Source: Nitrososphaerales archaeon (lineage in GTDB: Archaea; Thermoproteota; Nitrososphaeria; Nitrososphaerales; Gagatemarchaeaceae). From it: a stretch of 6,279 bases of DNA. Below, piece by piece: positions 1-5,220 of the stretch; the first letter of the stretch is position 1, and each line of letters opens with the position of its first letter. Both the position numbers and the translations under genes were made by a program. Location of the stretch: assembly GCA_030040055.1 (NCBI GenBank), contig JASHUK010000024.1, positions 1 through 6,279 on the forward strand, read 5' to 3'. The notes under the pieces are model-generated. The model was not told the DNA's origin, made no database searches, and saw only the letters and a list, made by a program, of their open reading frames with translations.

Positions 1-348
1 GGTCTGGTTCTCGAGCCCCTTCAGGACGTCCACGACCACTATCGCGATGTCCGCGGCGGAGCCGCCCCGAAGCCTGAGGTTAGAGAAGACCGCGTGCCCG
101 GGGGTGTCTATCATGAGGAGCCCGGGGACCGCCAGCTCCCCGCCCGCCCTGCCCAGCAGGGGGCCGCAGATCGTCTCCAGCGTCTCCATCGGGAAGAAGC
201 TCGCACCTATCTCCTGCGTTATCCCCCCGACCTCCCGGGCCTGGACGGCCGTCCCCCTCAGGGCGTCGAGGAGGCTGGTCTTCCCGCTGTCAACGTGTCC
301 TAGGACGACTACGACCGGCTGCCTCAGGCGGCGCTCCGATGCTGGCAT
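1..348 (-). CDS. infB: Translation initiation factor aIF5B (IF2/eIF5B family), N-terminal part, cut by the window edge
   Basis: This is the first 116 codons of the archaeal homologue of eIF5B/IF2, the GTPase that promotes ribosomal subunit joining and initiator tRNA placement. The start of the GTP-binding domain is plain: the P-loop GHVDSGKT at residues 17-24, the switch I segment GGITQEIGAS at 41-50 with its conserved Thr44, and switch II DTPGH at 81-85, followed by NLRLRGGSAAD. His85 matches the catalytic His of IF2. The G domain starts almost at the N-terminus, as is usual in archaea. The rest of the protein lies beyond base 1. The gene follows ndk by 34 bases. An AAGGAG at 360-365 lies 11 bases before the chosen ATG (346-348). 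An in-frame TTG at 352-354 is only 5 bases from it and would add two residues; ATG is preferred for codon and spacing. Family assignment is secure and the exact start is less so. Confidence 0.95.
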   Translation of the reverse strand, partial: MPASERRLRQPVVVVLGHVDSGKTSLLDALRGTAVQAREVGGITQEIGASFFPMETLETICGPLLGRAGGELAVPGLLMIDTPGHAVFSNLRLRGGSAADIAIVVVDVLKGLENQT

Positions 349-359
349 GGCCAACCCCG

Positions 360-365
360 CTCCTT
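360..365 (-). promoter_or_regulatory. Shine-Dalgarno sequence for infB
   Basis: The minus strand reads AAGGAG in the 34-base gap between the ndk stop and the infB start. It matches the archaeal anti-Shine-Dalgarno. Spacing is 11 bases to the ATG at 348 and 5 bases to the in-frame TTG at 354, so it supports initiation here without settling which codon is used. Confidence 0.55.
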
Positions 366-382
366 ATCGCGGCGTCACCCGT

Positions 383-796
383 TCACCCTCCGAAGAAGGC
401 TGCTCTCTCTTTCGCGAAGCTGTCCGAGGAGTCCGACGCGTGGATCACGTTGTCCGTCAGCCCCAGCGCGAGGTCCCCCCTGACTGTCCCCGCCGCCGCC
501 TCCCACGCCTTCGTAGCCCCGACCATCCTGCGGACTGTCGCGACCGCGTCCCTCCCGGAGATGACCGCGCCGACGACGGGGCCGGACGAGATGAACGCTA
601 CCAGCTCGGGAAAGAACGGCTTCTCGCTGTGCACGGCGTAGAACTTCTGCGCCTGACCCTTCGACATGGTCAGCATCCTCAGCTCCCTCACCGAGAACCC
701 GCGCGCCTCGAACCGCTTCAGGACTTCGCCGATCAGTCCCCTCTTCACCGCGTCGGGCTTCACGACTATCAGGGTCTCTTCCGCAGCGGAGCTCAA
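383..796 (-). CDS. ndk: Nucleoside diphosphate kinase
   Basis: The 137-residue cytosolic enzyme passes the gamma phosphate from an NTP to an NDP through a phosphohistidine. Visible motifs are VVKPDAVKRG at residues 11-20 (Lys13), Tyr53, the GAT at 93-95, TVRGD at 104-108 (Arg106) and the active-site segment NVIHASDS at 116-123 with catalytic His119. Spacing from the RGD arginine to the histidine is 13 residues, as in NM23 proteins. The start is a TTG overlapping the L24e stop (TTGA). It is chosen because an AGGAGG lies 8 bases upstream and NDK homology begins immediately. The frame stays open to a GTG at 865, but that adds residues with no NDK resemblance and would overlap the L24e gene by 73 bases. 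Oddities: the Kpn loop lacks both usual prolines (GATKAWEAAAGT), and the protein stops soon after the active site (FFGG), so it is at the short end of the family. Confidence 0.95.
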   Translation of the reverse strand: MSSAAEETLIVVKPDAVKRGLIGEVLKRFEARGFSVRELRMLTMSKGQAQKFYAVHSEKPFFPELVAFISSGPVVGAVISGRDAVATVRRMVGATKAWEAAAGTVRGDLALGLTDNVIHASDSSDSFAKERAAFFGG

Positions 797-972
797 CCGG
801 ACTTCCTCCTGGCCCACTTCAGCTTCCTCGCGTCGCGCCCCAGCTTGCGGTCGTTGACCTTGCACTTTGAGGAGCAGTAGGAGCGGGTCGAGCCGTCATT
901 CCTGACGAACATTATCCCGTACCCGAGCCGCACCTCCTTCCCGCAGAACGCGCACTTCTTGGGGACGTACAT
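793..972 (-). CDS. rpl24e: Large-subunit ribosomal protein L24e (eL24)
   Basis: This small zinc-ribbon protein of the large ribosomal subunit is 59 residues long, about the usual archaeal length. Translating the minus strand from the ATG at 970-972 gives MYVPKKCAFC, then GKEVRLGYGIMFVRNDGSTR, SYCSSKCKVN and a basic C-terminus. The four zinc ligands are Cys7, Cys10, Cys33 and Cys37 (C-x2-C, C-x3-C). The last 20 residues are very rich in Lys and Arg (RKLGRDARKLKWARRK), which fits rRNA binding. It begins 4 bases after the S28e stop, and its TGA (793-795) overlaps the TTG start of ndk. The order L7Ae-S28e-L24e-NDK-IF5B is a known archaeal translation operon. The sequence just before the start (GAAGAG) is at best a weak Shine-Dalgarno, so translation probably depends on coupling to S28e. 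Confidence 0.95.
   Translation of the reverse strand: MYVPKKCAFCGKEVRLGYGIMFVRNDGSTRSYCSSKCKVNDRKLGRDARKLKWARRKSG
805..810 (-). promoter_or_regulatory. Shine-Dalgarno sequence for ndk, inside rpl24e
   Basis: A perfect AGGAGG on the minus strand lies within the last codons of rpl24e, 8 bases before the TTG at 794-796. It decides the start of ndk, which has no ATG at its N-terminus. Confidence 0.75.
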
Positions 973-976
973 CTCT

Positions 977-1264
977 TCAGGCCACCAAGTGCGCGAGCGA
1001 CGAGACCATGGAGGCTGCGAAGGCCGCCGCCAGCGCCAGGGCCACCACCGCCTTCAGCTTCCTGGCCTCCCTCTCGGTCTCCCTCAGGACCAGGACGTCC
1101 GCCAGCCTCACCGGCCCCTTGACGTTCCTCGTGAGTATCCTCCCCTTCTCCTTGCCTTCAAGGATCTTGACCCTGACCTGGGTTATCTCCCCCGCGACCC
1201 CCGTCCTGCCGACAATCTGCACGACTTCGGCCGGGGTCAGAGTTTCGACTTCTTTCTTGCTCAT
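977..1264 (-). CDS. rps28e: Small-subunit ribosomal protein S28e (eS28) with a hydrophobic C-terminal extension
   Basis: S28e is a small OB-fold protein of the small-subunit head near the mRNA exit region. The core is clear: TPAEVVQIVGRTGVAGEITQ at residues 10-29, GRILTRNVKGPVRLADVLVL at 41-60 and the family's terminal signature RETEREARKLK at 61-71. Known S28e proteins are about 65-72 residues and stop near this signature. Here the frame runs on for 24 residues (72-95), made almost only of Ala, Val, Leu, Ser, Met and Phe with one His and no charge. The tail lies directly after a basic RKLK and resembles a single membrane-spanning or buried helix. The stop falls 4 bases before L24e, a spacing that suits the operon, so the tail looks like real coding sequence. 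The ATG at 1262-1264 overlaps the L7Ae TGA (ATGA), which suggests translational coupling. Family assignment is certain; the role of the tail is unknown. Confidence 0.95.
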   Translation of the reverse strand: MSKKEVETLTPAEVVQIVGRTGVAGEITQVRVKILEGKEKGRILTRNVKGPVRLADVLVLRETEREARKLKAVVALALAAAFAASMVSSLAHLVA

Positions 1265-1641
1265 GCGGGCTTCTTCAGCCTCGCCAGCTCCTGCGTGACC
1301 TGCTCGAGGACCTGCGCCCCTTCCCCAGGGTCGAGGACTGCCGCCGACGCCGTGGACACGTCGATGCCTATCGCGGGACCGATCTGATCCTTGGACGGGA
1401 CGAACACGTACGGGATCTTCCTCTCCTCACAGAGGATCGGGAGGTGCGCCACGACCTCGGGGGGCTGGACGTCCTCGGCTATCACCACGAGCTTCGCGGT
1501 CCCTCGCTCTATCGCCTTCGTGGACTCGTTGGTCCCCTTGCGGACCTTGCCGCTCCTGGACGCCTGTCTCAGGACCTCGTATGCGGCTTCAGCGACTTCT
1601 TTCGGAGTATCCACTTTCACGTAGTATGGTTTCGGGGTCAT
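1261..1641 (-). CDS. rpl7ae: Ribosomal protein L7Ae (k-turn RNA-binding protein)
   Basis: This 126-residue protein binds kink-turns in RNA. In archaea it serves in the large ribosomal subunit, in C/D and H/ACA guide RNPs and in RNase P. The signature RNA-binding stretch is RKGTNESTKAIERG at residues 34-47, followed by LVVIAEDVQPPEVVAHLPIL at 51-70 and CEERKIPYVFVPSKDQIG, all typical of the family. Length is normal (about 120-130). It is the first gene of the translation operon: a 74-base gap with a TATA box precedes it, and S28e overlaps its stop by 4 bases. The ATG at 1639-1641 is about 40 bases from the TATA box, which predicts a short leader of roughly 15-18 bases with only a weak GGTTGA-like ribosome site. 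From memory it resembles thaumarchaeal L7Ae closely. Confidence 0.97.
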   Translation of the reverse strand: MTPKPYYVKVDTPKEVAEAAYEVLRQASRSGKVRKGTNESTKAIERGTAKLVVIAEDVQPPEVVAHLPILCEERKIPYVFVPSKDQIGPAIGIDVSTASAAVLDPGEGAQVLEQVTQELARLKKPA

Positions 1642-1655
1642 CTCTCAACCAATCG

Positions 1656-1674
1656 CCCGACTCGGGCCGTCGGG
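1656..1674. repeat. Small inverted repeat between TATA box and rpl7ae
   Basis: On the minus strand CCCGAC (1674-1669) and GTCGGG (1661-1656) form a 6-bp inverted repeat around a 7-base spacer. It spans roughly the last 17 bases before the predicted transcription start, so it could be an operator. It could also be a hairpin in read-through RNA from gltX, or chance in GC-rich sequence. No T-run follows, so it is not a standard terminator. Confidence 0.3.
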
Positions 1675-1680
1675 GCCAGC

Positions 1681-1687
1681 ATATAAA
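1681..1687 (-). promoter_or_regulatory. Archaeal TATA box for the rpl7ae-rps28e-rpl24e-ndk-infB operon
   Basis: The minus strand reads CCGTTTATATGC around these bases; TTTATAT stands out as AT-rich in very GC-rich DNA. It sits in the only sizeable gap between genes, 40 bases before the L7Ae ATG. Archaeal transcription normally starts about 25-27 bases downstream of the TATA centre, which predicts a start near 1657-1660 and a leader of under 20 bases. I did not find a convincing purine-rich BRE just upstream. Confidence 0.75.
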
Positions 1688-1715
1688 CGGTTAGGAGAAG
1701 AGAGGCGCAGCCGGC

Positions 1716-3428
1716 TCACTTGTGGGCCATCACCATCGTTCCAGGGGAGTCCAGCCTGCAGAACCCGAACCTCGGGAACTGCACGATGTCCCCGACCGCC
1801 AGCTGCGAAAAGGAGGGCTCCGCCACGCCGGAGACCTCGGCCAGGCTCGAGGGGTCCACCTTCCCCGCGTCGTCGAACAGCAGCCCCGCCACCAGGACCT
1901 TGACCGGCACCCCCCCGTCGGCCGTCCACTGCACCTTCCTCCCCTCCCGCTGGATCTCGTCTCCGGCGTACTCGGCTCGCACCCCTCCGCCGGACGACCT
2001 GACTCTGACGTTGTAGAGGTCCATCAGCCTGAACACCTCGCCGTCCTTGAGCTGGGCGAGGTCGGCGCGCGGCACGCGGAAGCGCCCGCTGGTCGCTATC
2101 GACCTCGTCCCCAGGTCCCTCTCCGGGTGGTAGGGTATCACGGCCTCGACGTCGGGAGCGCCGTCCACGGTAATCTCCACCGGGTCGGGGACGAAGAAGA
2201 GCCTCTTGGAGACCGGGTCCAGGAGCTTCCTGTTCACCGCATACAGGAGGCTCCAGTCGTACTCGTGCTCGGTCTTGGTGTACCCCACCTGCAGGGTGAA
2301 CTGCCTGATCGCCTCCGGGACTATGCCCCTCCTGCGGACCCCGTCTACGGTGGGCATCCTCGGGTCGTCCCACCCCGAAACGACCCCCTCCTCGACGAGC
2401 GGGCGCAGGACGCGCTTCTTGACCGGGGCCCCCTTGAAGTTGAACCTGGAGAACTGGATGACCTCGACGGGGCGGAACCCGAGCCTGCTCCGGAGCAGCT
2501 CCTGCAGGCCGCTCTGGAACTCTGAGCTCCTTAGTATGTGCGTCACCCCGCAGATCTCGTCTTCGACCGCATTGGCGAGGTTGTAGGTGGGCCACAGCGT
2601 GTACCTGTCCCCCGTCAGAGGGTGCGGGTGGTCGATTATGCGGAAGAGGTTGGGGTCCCTGAGCGAGGGGTCGGCGCTGCCCATCTCCCCCTTCAGCCTT
2701 ATCACGAGGGTCCCTTCCTTGTGCCTCTTGTCGACCATCTCCTGCCAGAGCGCGAGGCTCTCCCCCGCGGGCCTGTCCCTGTGCTCGCAGGGCCTCCCCT
2801 CGAACCTAAGGGACTTGGCCCTCGAGGGCTCGCAGGAGCAGGCGTACGCCTCCCCCTTCTCGACCATCCGCCTCCCGTACGAGTAGATCCTGTCAATGTC
2901 GTCGGAGATGTTCTTCTCGTGGTCGCAGGTGATCCCCAGCCATGCGATGCCCCTCCTGAAGCTGTCGTAGTACCTGCGGGCCGCCTTCTTCGGGTTGGTG
3001 TCCTCGAACCGGAGCCAGAGCTCCCCCGAGTATTCCTCCTTGTACAGGTAGTTGATGCTGAACGCCATCGCGTGCCCGATCGTCATGAAACCGGACGGCT
3101 CGGGGGGGAGCCGGAAGCAGGCCTTCCCCTTCACGGCGTTGTGCAGCGGCGGGAGCCCCTCCCTCCCCTCCCGCTCGTGCTGCTTCAGCGAGCCCGGATA
3201 CTTCGCCTCCAGGGCCGCGAGCTGCTCCTGGGGGGCCATCGAGTTCACCCTCTGTATCACGCCCCTCGCCTCCTTCGCGACCTTGTCAGCGGACCCCCGC
3301 AGGTCGGGGAACTCGCCCAGCACCCCGCCCAGGACCGCCCCGAGCTCCGCCCTGCCTCCGTGCCTGCAGGCGTTCACCAGGGCCATCCTTTCGAGGGACT
3401 GCAGCGCCTCGGCGGGCAGCTCCCCCAC
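1716..3428 (-). CDS. gltX: Glutamyl-tRNA synthetase, archaeal type (class Ic, probably non-discriminating)
   Basis: This 570-residue cytosolic enzyme charges tRNA with glutamate. In archaea it is usually non-discriminating, and mischarged Glu-tRNA(Gln) is corrected by GatDE. The first ~100 residues are the archaeal N-terminal extension. The Rossmann catalytic core follows, with PSGFMTIGHA (HIGH motif TIGH, residues 116-119), then LRFEDTNPKKA at 139-149. A likely zinc knuckle has Cys197, Cys199, Cys214 and His216. Next come YNLANAVEDEICGVTHILR at 282-300 and the KMSKS region at 335-339, which reads PVKKR instead of an SKR-type motif. From about residue 400 on is the archaeal/eukaryotic beta-barrel anticodon-binding region. 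Length is typical of archaea. The GTG start lies one base after the idsA stop with a GGAG 7 bases upstream (3436-3439). It is the last gene of the isoprenoid cluster. Confidence 0.95.
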   Translation of the reverse strand: MGELPAEALQSLERMALVNACRHGGRAELGAVLGGVLGEFPDLRGSADKVAKEARGVIQRVNSMAPQEQLAALEAKYPGSLKQHEREGREGLPPLHNAVKGKACFRLPPEPSGFMTIGHAMAFSINYLYKEEYSGELWLRFEDTNPKKAARRYYDSFRRGIAWLGITCDHEKNISDDIDRIYSYGRRMVEKGEAYACSCEPSRAKSLRFEGRPCEHRDRPAGESLALWQEMVDKRHKEGTLVIRLKGEMGSADPSLRDPNLFRIIDHPHPLTGDRYTLWPTYNLANAVEDEICGVTHILRSSEFQSGLQELLRSRLGFRPVEVIQFSRFNFKGAPVKKRVLRPLVEEGVVSGWDDPRMPTVDGVRRRGIVPEAIRQFTLQVGYTKTEHEYDWSLLYAVNRKLLDPVSKRLFFVPDPVEITVDGAPDVEAVIPYHPERDLGTRSIATSGRFRVPRADLAQLKDGEVFRLMDLYNVRVRSSGGGVRAEYAGDEIQREGRKVQWTADGGVPVKVLVAGLLFDDAGKVDPSSLAEVSGVAEPSFSQLAVGDIVQFPRFGFCRLDSPGTMVMAHK

Positions 3429-3429
3429 T

Positions 3430-4461
3430 CTACCACTCCCGCTCTACCGCGAACCTCGCGAACGACTCCAGGATGGCGACCGAGTCGGGGTCGCCCCTCC
3501 ACTCGATCCCGCGGAGGGTCTTCATCGCCCTATCCGACAGCTCCCTGGCCTTCCCGCGGGCGTAGTCGAGTGCCCCGTGCCTCTCCATCGCGGAGATGAC
3601 GTACGCGACGTCCTCGTCGTCCTTCTCCTCCCTCTTCTTGCCCATGATCGTCCTCAGGCGCTCCCGCTCCCCGGGGCCGGCCGTCTCCATCAGCCTCAGC
3701 AGGATGAGGGTCCGCTTCCCCTCGAGTATGTCGTCCGACTTCGCCTTCCCGTACTTCTTCTGGTCGCCGACGAGGTTCAGTATGTCGTCCTGTATCTGGA
3801 ACGCCACCCCAAGGTCGGACCCGAAGGCCAGGAGCTCGTTCAGGACGGCGGCCGGAGACCCCGCGACCGTCGCCCCCAGCCTGCAGGGGCTGGTCACCGT
3901 GTACCACGCGGTCTTCCTCCTGCACATCTCGAAGTAGTCGGCCTCGGTCAGGTCCCACCGCCCTGAGTCGACCCAGCCCAGCTCCATGTGCTGCCCCTCG
4001 GTGGTCTCGTTGACCATGGTGGAGAACTCCTCCAGGATTCTGACGGTCTTCTCCGCGCCCAGCAGCTCGTAGTTGCCGATCAGCCCCCCCCACATGCGGG
4101 CGTGGAGGGCGTCCCCCGCGTTGAGGGCGAGCGCGGGGGAGAACTTAACGTGGAGGGAGGGCTCCCCCCGGCGGAGCACCGACTGGTCCTCGATGTCGTC
4201 GTGGATCAGGATCCAGTTCTGGAACAGCTCGAGGCAGGCGGCCGTCAGGGTCGCGTCGCTCTCCTTCCCTCCTGCCGCGCGGCAGGTGGCGACGCAGAGG
4301 AAGGGTCGCATCCCCTTGGCGGGCCGGGAGGGGTAGTCCCTCATCATCCTGTACAGGAGGTCAATCTCCTTGGTCCGGCTGGAGGCGGGGAGTATCGAGT
4401 CCAGTATGACAGCGTCCACCTCAGACTTCACCCGCTTCATCTCCGAAGCCAGGTCGGCCAT
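3430..4461 (-). CDS. idsA: Short-chain polyprenyl diphosphate synthase (probable GGPP synthase)
   Basis: This 343-residue all-alpha trans-prenyltransferase condenses IPP with allylic diphosphates; in archaea the C20 product feeds ether-lipid synthesis. Visible motifs are KGMRP at residues 49-53, the first Asp-rich motif HDDIED at 87-92 followed by RRGEPSLH, GQHMEL at 157-162, KTAWYTVTSP at 183-192 and the second Asp-rich region FQIQDDILNLVGD at 221-233, then EGKRTL at 247-252. Trp83 stands five residues before the first Asp. This position limits chain length, and a bulky residue here fits a C20 or shorter product. The second motif ends in Asn229 instead of Asp. The start is uncertain: ATG at 4459-4461 is chosen, but an in-frame TTG at 4468-4470 would add three residues, and neither has a Shine-Dalgarno. 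The gene follows ipk by 24 bases and ends one base before gltX. Family is certain; product length is inferred. Confidence 0.92.
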   Translation of the reverse strand: MADLASEMKRVKSEVDAVILDSILPASSRTKEIDLLYRMMRDYPSRPAKGMRPFLCVATCRAAGGKESDATLTAACLELFQNWILIHDDIEDQSVLRRGEPSLHVKFSPALALNAGDALHARMWGGLIGNYELLGAEKTVRILEEFSTMVNETTEGQHMELGWVDSGRWDLTEADYFEMCRRKTAWYTVTSPCRLGATVAGSPAAVLNELLAFGSDLGVAFQIQDDILNLVGDQKKYGKAKSDDILEGKRTLILLRLMETAGPGERERLRTIMGKKREEKDDEDVAYVISAMERHGALDYARGKARELSDRAMKTLRGIEWRGDPDSVAILESFARFAVEREW

Positions 4462-4485
4462 GCTTGTCAACGCCAGTTGGCCCGG

Positions 4486-5220
4486 TCAGGCCCTGACGAT
4501 CGTCCCGTAGAAGTCGAGCCCCCTGAGCGCCTTCGAGAACTCGTTCCTCCTGTACCCCGAGACGAAGCAGACGGTCGTCCCGAGCGCGGCGGCGCGAGCA
4601 GCCACGTCGAGCTTGAGCGCGATCCCGCCGGTCGCGTCGGTCCCGCGCGGGAGGTGCATCCTCCTGATCTTCGAAGGGGTCAGCTCCGGGATTATCATCC
4701 GCGAGCTCTCCTCGTAGACCCCGTCAACGTCGAGCGCGAAGACGCACCTGTCGGGCTTCAGGATCCTGGCCAGCTCCAGGATGATCATGTCTCCGGAGAG
4801 GACCTTGAACCCCCCCTTCTGCAGCGTGACGTCGCCGAAGGTCACGGGGGTCAGCCCCGCCTTCAGGAGGCCCCTGAGCCACTTCGAGGTGGGGACGGGC
4901 CCAGACGCCGCGACGGCGTCGAACGGGGCGAAGGGATAGGGGCTCAGCCTAGACTCCCCCATGGTCTTGCAGACTAGAGAGTTGAGCTCGTACATCGCCC
5001 CCCTTGTCTGCGAGACGCCTGTCGATGCCTGCAGGGGGCCGTCCGCGGACAGCCCGTACTGCTTGGCCAGAGGGTGGCCGAACGACCCTCCCCCGTGCAC
5101 AACCACCACGCTCTCGTCCGAGGAGGCTATCTCCTCCGCCAGCGCCGACGTCACGTCGGAGCGGTAGGACGAGTTCTTCGTCTTGTCGGTGATTACCGAC
5201 CCACCGAGCTTTGCGACCAC
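4486..5220 (-). CDS. ipk: Isopentenyl phosphate kinase
   Basis: This 244-residue amino-acid-kinase-fold enzyme phosphorylates isopentenyl phosphate to IPP, the last step of the archaeal mevalonate pathways. Visible features are the N-terminal AKLGGSVITDK (residues 3-13) and HGGGSFGHP at 42-50. The second histidine of that segment, His49, aligns with the substrate-phosphate His60 of the Methanocaldococcus enzyme and separates IPK from other members of the superfamily. FGDVTLQKGGFKVLSGD at 128-144, ALDVDGVYE at 162-170 and DATGGIALKLD at 195-205 are the usual nucleotide and substrate elements. The GTG start shares one base with the mvk stop (TAGTG), and no Shine-Dalgarno is visible, so translation is probably coupled to mvk. 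In-frame CTG and GTA codons lie just upstream but are poor starts. The mvk neighbour supports the same pathway. Confidence 0.95.
   Translation of the reverse strand: MVAKLGGSVITDKTKNSSYRSDVTSALAEEIASSDESVVVVHGGGSFGHPLAKQYGLSADGPLQASTGVSQTRGAMYELNSLVCKTMGESRLSPYPFAPFDAVAASGPVPTSKWLRGLLKAGLTPVTFGDVTLQKGGFKVLSGDMIILELARILKPDRCVFALDVDGVYEESSRMIIPELTPSKIRRMHLPRGTDATGGIALKLDVAARAAALGTTVCFVSGYRRNEFSKALRGLDFYGTIVRA

Noticed and set aside
797..865. Upstream extension of ndk to the GTG at 865
   Set aside because: It would overlap rpl24e by 73 bases and add residues unlike any NDK; the TTG at 796 has a perfect Shine-Dalgarno.
47..880. Long plus-strand open frame opposite infB and ndk
   Set aside because: It lies opposite genes with clear family motifs, reads as Arg/Pro-rich sequence without any recognisable domain, and is expected from high-GC codon bias.
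977..1051. S28e tail as a frameshift artefact
   Set aside because: Neither alternative frame after RKLK has a nearby stop that would restore a normal-length S28e, and the actual stop fits the start of rpl24e. It is not excluded entirely, but the tail is better treated as coding.
1620..1653. Possible kink-turn around the rpl7ae start that could mediate L7Ae autoregulation
   Set aside because: A GGTT/AACC pairing spans the start codon with nearby GA dinucleotides, but a three-base bulge followed by tandem G-A pairs and a second stem cannot be drawn convincingly.
1689..1715. Terminator after gltX
   Set aside because: There is a short pyrimidine-rich tract (CTCTCTTCTCC on the minus strand) but no run of T residues as expected for archaeal termination.
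1645..2595. Minus-strand open frame in another frame within gltX (and a similar one at 3530-4093 within idsA)
   Set aside because: The real frames show full synthetase and prenyltransferase motifs; these overlapping frames are Arg/Gly-rich and have no family resemblance.
2538..3599. 353-codon plus-strand open frame opposite gltX and idsA, with others at 1722-2525, 3052-3966 and 3988-4977
   Set aside because: Low-complexity Pro/Arg/Leu/Val protein, antisense to well-supported genes; a typical shadow frame of GC-rich DNA.
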